Of a stretch of DNA of 64,000 bases, positions 35,252-44,094 are shown piece after piece. The DNA is from Bacteroides fragilis (GTDB lineage Bacteria > Bacteroidota > Bacteroidia > Bacteroidales > Bacteroidaceae), in the NCBI RefSeq assembly GCF_002849695.1, contig NZ_CP018937.1, positions 3,472,001 to 3,536,000 on the forward strand. Reading direction: 5' to 3'. Position 1 is the first letter of the stretch. Every line of letters starts with the position of its first letter. A program made the position numbers and the translations under genes. Under the pieces are notes generated by a model that worked only from the letters and a program-made list of their open reading frames with translations, was not told the origin of the DNA and did not search any database.

Positions 35252-37054
35252 TTAATCAATCAGTCTCACCGCCCCTTTATCGGCAGAGCTTACCATGCTG
35301 GCATACGCTTTAAGGCTCTTAGGCACATAGCGTTCACGAGTGACCGGAGTCATCGGACGTGCAGCCAGTTCTTCATCGGTCAGTCGCACGTTGATAGTCC
35401 GTTCGGGGATATTGATTTCGATGATATCACCATCCTTGATCTTCCCGATATTACCTCCAGCGGCCGCTTCGGGAGAGATATGACCGATGCTGAGTCCCGA
35501 TGTACCGCCACTGAAACGGCCGTCGGTAATCAGCGCACACTCCTTGCCCAAATGGCGCGATTTAATATAAGAGGTGGGATAAAGCATCTCCTGCATACCG
35601 GGACCTCCCTTCGGACCCTCGTGCGTGATGACGACTACATCTCCGCTGACAACTTTTCCTCCGAGTATCCCATTGCAGGCGGCTTCCTGTGAATCGAATA
35701 CCTTTGCCGGACCGGTAAACTTCCAGATACTTTCGTCCACACCGGCTGTTTTCACCACACAACCATCCTGAGCTATATTTCCTTTCAGTACGGCCAGTCC
35801 TCCGTCTTTGCTATATGCATGTTCCATATCGCGAATGCACCCTTCGGCACGATCCGTATCCAGTTCTTTGTAATAGACGTCCTGAGAGCCGAGCACCAGA
35901 TTGAACTTTCCGGCAGCCGCACTCTTATACTTCTTAATAGCCTCTTCACACACGTTCGGGCTTGTTATATCATATTTATCAATTGCTTCACCCAATGTCA
36001 TCCCATCGATACGGGGCACGGATGTATCTATCAATCCGGCTTTGGCAAGTTGTCCCATAATCCCCATGATCCCCCCGGCACGATTCACATCCTGAATGTG
36101 ATACTTCTGAGTGTTCGGCGCTACCTTGCACAGGCACGGGCTTTTGCGCGACAGTATATCGATATCATCCATTTTAAAGTCCGCTCCTGCTTCATGGGCT
36201 ACCGCCAGCAGATGGAGTACCGTATTGGTAGATCCTCCCATCGCGATGTCCAGCGTCATGGCGTTTAGGAATGCCTCACGGGTGGCAATGCTCCGGGGAA
36301 GCACACTCTCATCACCGTCCCGATAATATTTATAGGTATTTTCTACAATCAGTTTCGCAGCATCTTTGAACAATTGGGTACGGTTGGCATGAGTCGCCAC
36401 AATCGTTCCGTTTCCAGGGAGTGCCAGACCAATCGCTTCGTTGAGGCAGTTCATCGAGTTGGCAGTAAACATCCCCGAACAGCACCCGCAAGTGGGGCAG
36501 GCCCGGTTCTCAATTTTGGAAACTTCTTCATCGCTCACACTTTCGTCGGCCGACTTAATCATCGCGTCAATCAGGTCCAAATGCTGCCCGTCCAATTCAC
36601 CGGCTTCCATCGGGCCTCCGGATACAAATACAGTAGGAATATTCAGCCTCATAGCCGCCATCAACATTCCCGGAGTGATTTTGTCACAATTGCTGATACA
36701 TACCATGGCATCCGCTTTATGGGCATTCACCATATATTCTACGCTATCGGCAATGATATCCCGGGAGGGAAGGGAATAGAGCATTCCGTCGTGCCCCATA
36801 GCAATGCCATCATCAATGGCAATCGTATTGAACTCTGCAGCAAAGCATCCCAGCTTCTCAATTTCTTTTTTCACCAACTGGCCTATTTCATGTAGATGTA
36901 CATGTCCCGGAACAAACTGAGTGAACGAATTGACGATGGCAATGATAGGTTTGCCTAATTGCTCTTTTTTCATACCGTTGGCTGCCCAAAGTGCCCGGGC
37001 ACCCGCCATGCGACGGCCTTGTGTGCTGAACGAACTGCGTAACTGCTTTTTCAT
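35252..37054 (-). CDS. ilvD: dihydroxy-acid dehydratase
   Basis: A 600-residue iron-sulfur dehydratase, the third common step to valine and isoleucine. Cluster cysteines are seen in [13 protein letters not shown] and [19 protein letters not shown]; the [14 protein letters not shown] and [19 protein letters not shown] motifs are conserved. It is the first structural gene of the operon, 22 nt after the attenuator hairpin, with the leader peptide and promoter upstream (37150-37284). Confidence 0.97.
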   Translation of the reverse strand: MKKQLRSSFSTQGRRMAGARALWAANGMKKEQLGKPIIAIVNSFTQFVPGHVHLHEIGQLVKKEIEKLGCFAAEFNTIAIDDGIAMGHDGMLYSLPSRDIIADSVEYMVNAHKADAMVCISNCDKITPGMLMAAMRLNIPTVFVSGGPMEAGELDGQHLDLIDAMIKSADESVSDEEVSKIENRACPTCGCCSGMFTANSMNCLNEAIGLALPGNGTIVATHANRTQLFKDAAKLIVENTYKYYRDGDESVLPRSIATREAFLNAMTLDIAMGGSTNTVLHLLAVAHEAGADFKMDDIDILSRKSPCLCKVAPNTQKYHIQDVNRAGGIMGIMGQLAKAGLIDTSVPRIDGMTLGEAIDKYDITSPNVCEEAIKKYKSAAAGKFNLVLGSQDVYYKELDTDRAEGCIRDMEHAYSKDGGLAVLKGNIAQDGCVVKTAGVDESIWKFTGPAKVFDSQEAACNGILGGKVVSGDVVVITHEGPKGGPGMQEMLYPTSYIKSRHLGKECALITDGRFSGGTSGLSIGHISPEAAAGGNIGKIKDGDIIEINIPERTINVRLTDEELAARPMTPVTRERYVPKSLKAYASMVSSADKGAVRLID

Positions 37055-37076
37055 TTCAATATTCCTTTTAAGTAAA

Positions 37077-37106
37077 GAGCCTTTCCCACCGTAGTGAGAA
37101 AGGCTC
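37077..37106 (-). terminator. ilv attenuator (intrinsic terminator of the leader)
   Basis: On the minus strand GAGCCTTTC (37106-37098) pairs with GAAAGGCTC (37085-37077), with TCAC/GTGG extending the stem around a TACG loop, followed by TTTACTT. The segment 37103-37094 (CCTTTCTCAC) of its 5' arm is the exact complement of 37153-37144 (GTGAGAAAGG), which overlaps the leader-peptide stop codon, so terminator and antiterminator are mutually exclusive. Confidence 0.8.
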
Positions 37107-37149
37107 TAAATCATATCTTCTATCTGTACGAATACATACATAACCTTTC

Positions 37150-37224
37150 TCACGCTCTTGATGGAATCACCACGACGCGAATAATATGCAGGACTGCCAG
37201 GTTAATTGATGTATGATTATTCAT
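37150..37224 (-). CDS. ilv operon leader peptide (24 residues)
   Basis: An ATG at 37224 opens a 24-codon frame ending at TGA (37152-37150). The peptide is MNNHTSINLAVL followed by HIIRVVVIPSRA: 4 Ile, 4 Val and 2 Leu among 24 residues, with the Ile-Ile and Val-Val-Val-Ile run in the second half. It lies ~25 nt after the predicted transcript start, and its stop codon overlaps the antiterminator's 5' arm. This is the classic layout of translation-coupled attenuation by branched-chain amino acids. Confidence 0.8.
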   Translation of the reverse strand: MNNHTSINLAVLHIIRVVVIPSRA

Positions 37225-37253
37225 AACTTCTGTTTTTCTTTCTTTATGTGCTG

Positions 37254-37284
37254 CAAAGGTAAGTGCTTTTTTATAAACTCCAAA
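37254..37284 (-). promoter_or_regulatory. ilv operon promoter
   Basis: On the minus strand TTTG (37284-37281), a 19-nt spacer and TACCTTTG (37261-37254) form an ideal Bacteroides -33/-7 pair. The start site is predicted near 37247, 23 nt before the leader-peptide ATG. Confidence 0.8.
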
Positions 37285-37542
37285 CAAATTGAAGAAAAAA
37301 ATCACTCAAAACAAAATAATTGTAAGCAAAGCCCATCATTAAATACGCATTTATCATTCAGAATACTATATTCCGAACTATTCCTTATAAAAATCCGCTT
37401 TCAGAATATATACAAATTGAATATAAACAGCACAAACATACCAATTATGCGACAACTCTTCAAGGAAGAAAACAAAGAAACATCAATAGAAATCAAGGAA
37501 AAAAAAAAGAGCGGAAAGATTAGATTAAAGTCAAACCAATAA

Positions 37543-37579
37543 AACATGGGGATGTTTTACGATACAACATCCCCATGTT
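37543..37579 (-). terminator. terminator of the collagen-lipoprotein operon, formed by two array boxes
   Basis: The first two array boxes (37543-37556 and 37566-37579) are exact complements and form a 14-bp stem with a 9-nt loop; on the minus strand the hairpin is followed by TTATTGG. It is therefore the likely end of the operon. Confidence 0.65.
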
Positions 37580-37634
37580 ATAGTACAAAACATCCGGATG
37601 TTTCATACAACAACACCCGGATGTTTTCGCAACA
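37543..37634 (-). repeat. 23-bp-period array, four units
   Basis: Four 14-nt boxes start at 37543, 37566, 37589 and 37612 (exact 23-bp period): AACAT-GGGG-ATGTT, AACAT-CCCC-ATGTT, AACAT-CCGG-ATGTT and AACAC-CCGG-ATGTT. The 9-nt spacers differ. The array lies 33 bp past the last collagen-lipoprotein gene. The rest of 37285-37542 is AT-rich with no supported gene. Confidence 0.85.
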
Positions 37635-37667
37635 AGAGTTTAAAGTTTCAAAGTAAACAATAGCATA

Positions 37668-39749
37668 TTACTGACGAATAAAACGTATACTAAATCCGTA
37701 AGAACGGCTATATGTATTCGTGCACTGCGCCACTGCTACATCCGAAGGGTTGATACAGAGTGCCCAGCATTCACCCCCGTCAAAACTGCTAAACCACCAA
37801 TACCCAACTTCATCTTTTTCCTGGAAAGCAAAAGGCTCATCAGCATTGCGCCGTCCACCGGGTTTCCCGACAAATCCGGCAATCTTCAATGCCTCGGCTA
37901 CTTTAGGATCCCCACCTAAGAAATCCCGCAATGTATCCCAGTCGCTCAAATGATCTGGTATTTTCCAGCCTTTAGGGACCAAGGACGTGCTACCAGAAAA
38001 CACACCTACATTATACAACAGTCCATATTGATTGCGAATGGTCCGGCTATCTTCCGTAATGCCAGCGGGGAAACCATATACAGCATATCGCGGGATACCA
38101 TCCTTTCTCCATTCTGAGGAAATGACTCCTGCACTGTTTGTTATCGTCCGCAAATTATCCGCCATCCAATACTGTGTACCGATTTTCATCACCCGATACG
38201 AGTTACCTTCATTGTCGGTAGCCTGATAAGGACGGAGTCCGCTTGCCTGATTGCCCGAGTAACCGATATAATCACCGGTAATAAAATTCACTCCGTCTTC
38301 GGTAAACAAAGAGATGAATGGCTCCGTATTAGTACCCGGCGTATAAACGGTAGTCAGATAATCCACCTTTCCTCCGTTGTCCAGAACCACTCCTTCACCA
38401 AACGCCTTGTTATAAACATTATAAGGATAAAAGACCGAGGCACTTTTACCCGATCCAAATGAATAATCGGGAATAAACTCATGACATAGTTCTCCTACTT
38501 TCACTCCCTCAACATAAAGTTCATAAACAAACGAACGGGAAGAATCGGGCACTTTAAATTCAAGTAATAAGGTAGTTTCAAGCGTTGCCGGCAATTTCTT
38601 ACCATCCTTAGCAGTCAGTTCGAGGACAGCAGTACCGGACAATGCTCCATCAGCCGAACCTTTACCAGGGGCAATCACTGTTATTTCGCCATCGGTGGCC
38701 GATGTATACCTTGCCGTAACTGTCCAACCGCGCGGAGCCGTACATACCGGAGCAATATCTTTATTCACGCCACTGCAAGTAAATGCAAAGGTCCGGGATT
38801 CGCTCCGATGGAAATATGCCACTTCCGAAGTCTCCAGTCCGACCTGTGATCCTTGCCATTCCGGCACTTTAAGAGTTTTTCCATCACTCAGATAAAATAC
38901 AATATAACCGTCTTCACTGACCACCTTCCGGAACATAGGATCGCCGGATGCACCTTTCGCCTTCATCGGATTACCCGCAGCATCTTCCAATTCAACAGGA
39001 CCACTCCCGTAGTCAAGCGTCCAGTATCCTGCCGCATTGACCCCAATGACCGGAACAATGCCATCGGCTCCCGAAGCTCTGACTTTCTGCCCGTTGTTAT
39101 CCAAAAGAAAAGAAGAAGTTCCATCCGGAGCCTTGTTAGCCCAGTACAGATGCCCGTCCGTATCCATTTTCATGGTGATGACGGGAGCTACACCATTTTT
39201 TCCCTTATCTCCTTCCGCACCGTCTTTACCATCCGTACCGTCAACTCCGTCTTTACCATCGGTACCATCCTGACCATCTTTGCCGTCGGTACCGTCAACT
39301 CCATCTTTGCCATCAGTACCATCCTGACCATCCTGGCCGTCCTGACCGTCAACTCCGTCTTTGCCATCGGTACCGTCCTGACCATCTTTGCCGTCGGTGC
39401 CGTCCTGACCATTTTGACCATCTTTACCGTCCTCCCCTTTCTTACCGTCGTCTCCTTTCTCACCATTCTTGATGACAATGGTGCCACTCTTAAAGAAACT
39501 GATCGTATAGCCGCTTCCATCGGCAAGTTCGTTGAATCCGGTAATGTAATCACCGGATTCAGACGAGTCTATGATCAGCTTTAAGGCAACAATATCCCTA
39601 TTCATATTTTTACATAACTCTTCGATAGAGTTTGCCTGTTCCTCCATTTCCGCGTGATTCTTCAGCACTTCGTTTATCTCTTCCTGACTACAGGAAGCAA
39701 CGAGGAACAAACAGAGAAACAATAGTTTGATTATATGATTCATATTCAT
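37668..39749 (-). CDS. collagen-like FISUMP-domain lipoprotein, chain 3 of the operon
   Basis: A 693-residue surface lipoprotein. The lipobox is VASC (Cys20). Residues 21-95 form a helical/coiled-coil plus beta segment of the DUF4988 (PL29 N-terminal) type. Thirty uninterrupted Gly-X-Y triplets follow (about 96-185; mostly GTD, GKD, GQD, GVD). Then come repeat units with the pattern DTDGxYYW...G, a central beta domain, and a C-terminal FISUMP-type domain (about 500-693: YRVMKIGTQYWMADNLRT, VPKGWKIPDHLSDWDTLRDF, YGFSIRFIRQ). The ATG at 39749 is chosen over longer frames because it gives a proper signal peptide. It lies 10 bp after its paralogue. Ligand unknown. Confidence 0.85.
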   Translation of the reverse strand: MNMNHIIKLLFLCLFLVASCSQEEINEVLKNHAEMEEQANSIEELCKNMNRDIVALKLIIDSSESGDYITGFNELADGSGYTISFFKSGTIVIKNGEKGDDGKKGEDGKDGQNGQDGTDGKDGQDGTDGKDGVDGQDGQDGQDGTDGKDGVDGTDGKDGQDGTDGKDGVDGTDGKDGAEGDKGKNGVAPVITMKMDTDGHLYWANKAPDGTSSFLLDNNGQKVRASGADGIVPVIGVNAAGYWTLDYGSGPVELEDAAGNPMKAKGASGDPMFRKVVSEDGYIVFYLSDGKTLKVPEWQGSQVGLETSEVAYFHRSESRTFAFTCSGVNKDIAPVCTAPRGWTVTARYTSATDGEITVIAPGKGSADGALSGTAVLELTAKDGKKLPATLETTLLLEFKVPDSSRSFVYELYVEGVKVGELCHEFIPDYSFGSGKSASVFYPYNVYNKAFGEGVVLDNGGKVDYLTTVYTPGTNTEPFISLFTEDGVNFITGDYIGYSGNQASGLRPYQATDNEGNSYRVMKIGTQYWMADNLRTITNSAGVISSEWRKDGIPRYAVYGFPAGITEDSRTIRNQYGLLYNVGVFSGSTSLVPKGWKIPDHLSDWDTLRDFLGGDPKVAEALKIAGFVGKPGGRRNADEPFAFQEKDEVGYWWFSSFDGGECWALCINPSDVAVAQCTNTYSRSYGFSIRFIRQ

Positions 39750-39759
39750 TAGAGTTAAA

Positions 39760-41910
39760 TTAATAATTTGCATCCCGGACACAACGGATACTGTTACCTT
39801 CGCCCAACCCGGCAACACCGGGAGTCAGTTGCTCTACAGAATTGGACCTAAAACTCATCCGGATGCGGTAATCCGCTTCCGTCGACCACCATTGCCCTGT
39901 TGTTTCCGAAGCTCCGGTACTGCCATTACTACCCTCGACCGTATTAGCAGGTAAAGCAGTAAAACCGGTCAGATTGTCTCCCCCTATTCCGGCACTCTCC
40001 GTCCAACTTCCGAGCCCTTTCCCAATAGCTGTCGATTTCAGTTTACGTGCATCTGCCCCCACAAAGTCTACCAATGCTTGCAGTTCTGCTTTAGAAGGAA
40101 CATGCCATCCTTGGGGAGCTATATTTCCTTTCATCGCAAACCGATTGTAAAGCACACCGTACAAGTTGCGATATTGCATAGCACTCGGTGCATTGGCATT
40201 AGCCGCCCGGTCGACCTGACATGCCGGAAGATCTGACCCGCACTGAATCATCCAAGCTTCTGAAGTGGCAAAACCGGTAGGAATAGGAGTACCATCATTA
40301 AATTGGGTTGTCTTCAGATTTTCTCCCATCCAGTAGAGACTGCCTATTTTCACAACCCGGTAAGCATATCCCTGCACATCGACAGCCAAGGAAGCTTTCA
40401 GCCCGCAAACAGTCCCGTTCACCAGCCCATCTGTTCCATCTGCCGGCATTACATACTGACTGCCGTCTTCCGTCAGTATGGCAGTAGATGACGGATTGCC
40501 CGTAACGGGAGTATACCCTGTTCCGTCATGCTGTATCGACGCTCCGTTCTCCAGAATAATCCCCGGACCAAAAACACGCGAAGCAGCATTATAAGAATAG
40601 ACTACAGTAGCCCGGTCCGTCGTGGAATAAGCCGGCACATATTCCCGGCATATTTCTCCTACTTTAAACCCCTCCATCAAAATATCATAAACCAGGGAAC
40701 TATTGAACTTCGGGAGCTCAATACGATAATACAACGTTACCAAGATGTCTGCCCGGACAGTATTTCCCAAGGCATCTGTGCCTTCTATCGTTATTCTTTC
40801 CGAAGCCGGCAGAGCCGAACCGGCAGCAGGCGCTTTCACAGTCAGCACCCCTTGCAAAGCTTTCGGCTGATAATTAATCGTAGCATCCCATGTTCCTGCC
40901 ACCTTTACTATCTGCCGGAAACCACTACAATCAAACGGAATGTCCAGTGCTACTCCACGACGGAAGAAAAGAGGTCCCGTTTCATTGAATATCAGTTTAT
41001 TATCTGCGAATTTAGCCACCTTATAGACACTTCCGTCAGTCATTGTAAAAATGACATACTCCGGATCTCCCGGATTCACAGACGTAAAGATGGACTGGCT
41101 GCCATCTGTCACGGTGGCTACAATTTTCTCTCCGCTTGCTCCTGTCATCCACTTCGTAACAGTTCCGACAGTAACCTGCCAGTAATATTCTCCGTCCGTA
41201 TCTTTAGCTATACCGACAGATGGAGTAATACCATTTACCGGAGTCATAATCACTTTATTACCCTCTCCGTCCGTCAGCCACTCTACCACTCCGGCACCTA
41301 TCTGTACAGTCCAGTAATAATTACCATCCGTATCCTGTTTAGCACCCATCAACGGAGTATCTCCGGCCGGACCTTTCACACCATCTTTACCGTCAGTACC
41401 GTCAACTCCGTCTTTGCCATCCGTACCATCTGCGCCGTCCTGACCATCATTGCCATTACTGCCGTCGGTTCCGTCAGTTCCGTTCGAGCCATTCTGACCA
41501 TCTGCCCCATCTTCACCGTCAACACCATCCTTGCCATCCGTACCATCTGCGCCGTTCTGACCATCATTGCCATTACTGCCATCGGTTCCGTCATTACCGT
41601 TTTCTCCTTTATTCCCAACCAGGCCATTCTTTACAAGCATGTCTCCCCCTTTATGAAAAACGATCAGTGTACCGCTCCCATCGGGCAACTCAGTCACACT
41701 TTCAATGTAATCATGAGTCGGTATCGTATTCACTATCGTGGCAAGCAGCCGTACTTCATTATTGGTATCGGATATCCATTCCCGGAGCTTTCCCATCCGG
41801 ACATTCAATTCGGCTTCCCGGCGCAAGGCTTCGTTAATGTCCTCCTGAACACATCCTCCTGCCAACAAAACCGACAAAATGATAAATATATATTTTTTAT
41901 ATCTCTTCAT
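39760..41910 (-). CDS. collagen-like FISUMP-domain lipoprotein, chain 2 of the operon
   Basis: A 716-residue paralogue of the flanking genes. The signal peptide ends LAGGC (Cys20). The N-terminal helical domain spans 21-95, followed by thirty Gly-X-Y triplets (about 96-185; GTD, GND, GSN, GAD, GKD) ending GVK-GPA-GDT. Two DTDGNYYWTVQIG-like units with WLTDGEG follow, then a beta domain and the C-terminal FISUMP-type domain (YRVVKIGSLYWMGENLKTTQ, APQGWHVPSKAELQALVDF, GNSIRCVRD). It sits 18 bp after chain 1 and 10 bp before chain 3. More Asn/Ser-rich collagen than the other two. Surface-exposed by inference from lipidation; no enzymatic motif. Confidence 0.85.
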   Translation of the reverse strand: MKRYKKYIFIILSVLLAGGCVQEDINEALRREAELNVRMGKLREWISDTNNEVRLLATIVNTIPTHDYIESVTELPDGSGTLIVFHKGGDMLVKNGLVGNKGENGNDGTDGSNGNDGQNGADGTDGKDGVDGEDGADGQNGSNGTDGTDGSNGNDGQDGADGTDGKDGVDGTDGKDGVKGPAGDTPLMGAKQDTDGNYYWTVQIGAGVVEWLTDGEGNKVIMTPVNGITPSVGIAKDTDGEYYWQVTVGTVTKWMTGASGEKIVATVTDGSQSIFTSVNPGDPEYVIFTMTDGSVYKVAKFADNKLIFNETGPLFFRRGVALDIPFDCSGFRQIVKVAGTWDATINYQPKALQGVLTVKAPAAGSALPASERITIEGTDALGNTVRADILVTLYYRIELPKFNSSLVYDILMEGFKVGEICREYVPAYSTTDRATVVYSYNAASRVFGPGIILENGASIQHDGTGYTPVTGNPSSTAILTEDGSQYVMPADGTDGLVNGTVCGLKASLAVDVQGYAYRVVKIGSLYWMGENLKTTQFNDGTPIPTGFATSEAWMIQCGSDLPACQVDRAANANAPSAMQYRNLYGVLYNRFAMKGNIAPQGWHVPSKAELQALVDFVGADARKLKSTAIGKGLGSWTESAGIGGDNLTGFTALPANTVEGSNGSTGASETTGQWWSTEADYRIRMSFRSNSVEQLTPGVAGLGEGNSIRCVRDANY

Positions 41911-41928
41911 GATTTCCTGTTTTAAAGA

Positions 41929-44094
41929 TTAATCTTCTCTCAAAATCCGTACGCTATACCCCACCGAATTGTTATCTCCACTATTAAACCCAAGCTCGGA
42001 AGAAGTTGCAGACAACCTGAATACAGCACCGACACTCTCCAGGCTGGCGCTACTCCACCAGATACCGGCTTGCTGAAGATCGTTAAACGAAAGACCGTCA
42101 GCAGCCCTATATCCCCCTCCGAAACCGCCAAAACCAGTGAGATCAGTTCCGCCGGCAACATTCCAATGTTCTGTCCCGGCTTCCTTCAATAACGTACCGG
42201 CATTGGTGCCCAGAAAAGCCCGCAATATAGATACGATATCAGATTCCGTAGGAAGTTTCCATCCATCGGGTACTACTTTCTTTGCTGCCACCCAATTGTA
42301 CAAAACGCCATAAGATATTTTATTGGCAAAAGCTCCTGTAGCGGAGGCGTCCTGATAATCATACACGGCACAAGCACCTGAACCTGTATCTTCAAATCCA
42401 CTTTCTTTCCAAGCATGCCCCGATAAGTTAGTTTCGACAGGACTTCCATCAGGATAACTAAGCGTCCGTAAATTTTCCATGGTCCAATACTGTTTACCTA
42501 TTTTCACGATGCGATAGGTGTTACCATCCACATCAGTCAGTTTTTCCGCTTGCAGACCATCTCCGAAATCCGGTTCCCGTCCTTTCAACGAACTGTCGGT
42601 ATAGAATTCCGCCCCGTCTTCAGTATAGATATACATGACTGCCGGCCGATCGGCAGCAGGAGCATGATAGCCCGTACCGTCGTGCTGCACCGTGCCTCCT
42701 GTATTCGTGATAAGCCCCGCCCCATAAATTCCTCCTGTCAGATAAGGATAGACAATCGTTGCAGACTGCTTTAACTCCCGCTGATATTCCCGGCAAAGCT
42801 CTCCCACCTTTTTACCCCAAAGACGGATGTTGTAGACATAAGAGCCTTTGAAATCCGGAAGCATTATCCTATAAAGCATACTCACGGCGAAAGAGCTCCG
42901 TGCTGCTTCTTCTGTGGTATTCGTACTCCTCAGTACTACATCTCCGGATAATGCTACGCCCGCTGCTCCTGCCAAAGGAGCTTCAAGGGCCAGTGTACCT
43001 GCATCAAAATCAACCGTTGCCTTCCATCCCTCCGGAACATCTACCGATAGCCGTTCCTTAGAGATACCCTTACAACTGAAAGCAATCACCCGGGACTCGC
43101 CACGACTGAAGAAGAGCAGTTTGCGTCCCTCCGGCACCTCAATAGAAGGTTTTCCCACCGGTATTTTAAATTGGGTTGCTCCCCCACTTAAAGTAAACTC
43201 TATATAATCCGGATCTTTATATTCCACCTTCTCAAACACAGACACGGCATCTTTTGCGTTGGCAATTATTTTCTTTCCACCCGCCTCAATCCATGTTTCA
43301 GGATCGGACCCTATCTTCTGCGTCCAGTAATAGTTATCGTCACCGCCATCAGCCACCGTCCACTGTTTCACTCCTAACCGGGGAGTCCGTCCATCATGGA
43401 CCGCAGAGACTGCCTTTATCCGGTTTCCGTCATTGTCCGCCAGATAATATGGTTCACCGGAACCGACTTTTACAGTCCAGTAATATTCCGAGTCAGTGGG
43501 GTCCTGCATAATGCCGACCACCGGATTCTGTCCGGGATCACCTTGTTCTCCTTTGCTTCCGTCCGTACCATTAGCTCCATCTTTACCGTCTGTTCCATCC
43601 ACGCCATCCTTGCCATCGGAGCCATTCGTTCCATCCACACCATCTTTACCATCGGTGCCGTTCTCTCCATCTTTACCATCCGTACCATCGGCACCGTCTA
43701 CGCCATCTTTGCCGTCCGTACCATCTACACCATCCTTGCCGTCCGTACCGTCAATACCGTCTTTGCCGGCATCTCCATCGGGACCCGTATTTCCCTTCTT
43801 TCCGTTACGAATAGTGATCGGAGCACTTCTGGAAAAGGAGATGGTATATCCCGTACCATCCGCCAACTCCTCAATGCGAGTGATATTGTCTCCTATCTTT
43901 TCAATATTGACAATCACCTGAAGATTATAAATATCTTCATTCAATTTTTTACATAACTTTGTCAGTTCCTGCAGTTCTTTCTTCTGATCGCCTTGTCTGT
44001 CAAGTAAATCGTTGAAATCGGATTCCTTACAGCCATACAGCAACGGAATCAATAACAACAACAGATATATTCTCTTTCTAATCATAGTTTTCAT
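41929..44094 (-). CDS. collagen-like FISUMP-domain lipoprotein, chain 1 of the operon
   Basis: A 721-residue lipoprotein. The lipobox is LLYGC (Cys22). The helical N-terminal domain (23-97, with heptad-like LQELTKLCKKLNEDIYNLQV) is followed by 31 Gly-X-Y triplets (about 98-190; GTD, GKD, GVD, ending GSK-GEQ-GDP-GQN). After it come a YYWTVKVGSGEPYYL unit and a YYWTQKIG unit, a beta domain, then the FISUMP-type C-terminus (YRIVKIGKQYWTMENLRTLS, VPDGWKLPTESDIVSILRAF, GYSVRILRED). Its start overlaps the OmpA-type gene's stop by four bases (ATGA), tying the two products together. The distance from Cys to first collagen Gly is identical to that in chains 2 and 3. Confidence 0.85.
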   Translation of the reverse strand: MKTMIRKRIYLLLLLIPLLYGCKESDFNDLLDRQGDQKKELQELTKLCKKLNEDIYNLQVIVNIEKIGDNITRIEELADGTGYTISFSRSAPITIRNGKKGNTGPDGDAGKDGIDGTDGKDGVDGTDGKDGVDGADGTDGKDGENGTDGKDGVDGTNGSDGKDGVDGTDGKDGANGTDGSKGEQGDPGQNPVVGIMQDPTDSEYYWTVKVGSGEPYYLADNDGNRIKAVSAVHDGRTPRLGVKQWTVADGGDDNYYWTQKIGSDPETWIEAGGKKIIANAKDAVSVFEKVEYKDPDYIEFTLSGGATQFKIPVGKPSIEVPEGRKLLFFSRGESRVIAFSCKGISKERLSVDVPEGWKATVDFDAGTLALEAPLAGAAGVALSGDVVLRSTNTTEEAARSSFAVSMLYRIMLPDFKGSYVYNIRLWGKKVGELCREYQRELKQSATIVYPYLTGGIYGAGLITNTGGTVQHDGTGYHAPAADRPAVMYIYTEDGAEFYTDSSLKGREPDFGDGLQAEKLTDVDGNTYRIVKIGKQYWTMENLRTLSYPDGSPVETNLSGHAWKESGFEDTGSGACAVYDYQDASATGAFANKISYGVLYNWVAAKKVVPDGWKLPTESDIVSILRAFLGTNAGTLLKEAGTEHWNVAGGTDLTGFGGFGGGYRAADGLSFNDLQQAGIWWSSASLESVGAVFRLSATSSELGFNSGDNNSVGYSVRILRED

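Noticed and set aside
37213..37542. 109-codon plus-strand frame between ilvD and the collagen operon, including a charged 31-residue internal frame from 37447
   Set aside because: It runs antisense through the ilv leader peptide and promoter, is low-complexity AT-rich sequence and has no conserved feature. The hairpin after it is explained by the 23-bp array and the collagen operon terminator.
37543..37634. CRISPR array
   Set aside because: Repeats are 14 nt and spacers 9 nt, far too short for CRISPR, and no cas genes are present. Reported instead as a 23-bp periodic array.
39743..39818. Longer N-terminus (23 extra residues) for collagen chain 3
   Set aside because: It would overlap the end of chain 2 and bury the signal peptide; the ATG at 39749 gives a standard lipoprotein start like its paralogues.
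40528..41925. Long open frame (465 codons) on the plus strand antisense to collagen chain 2, and similar ones near 38853-39584 and 43396-43956
   Set aside because: They run antisense through Gly-Asp-rich repeats, whose codon composition avoids stops in the opposite strand; no start context, no domain, and the sense frames have signal peptides and conserved C-terminal domains.
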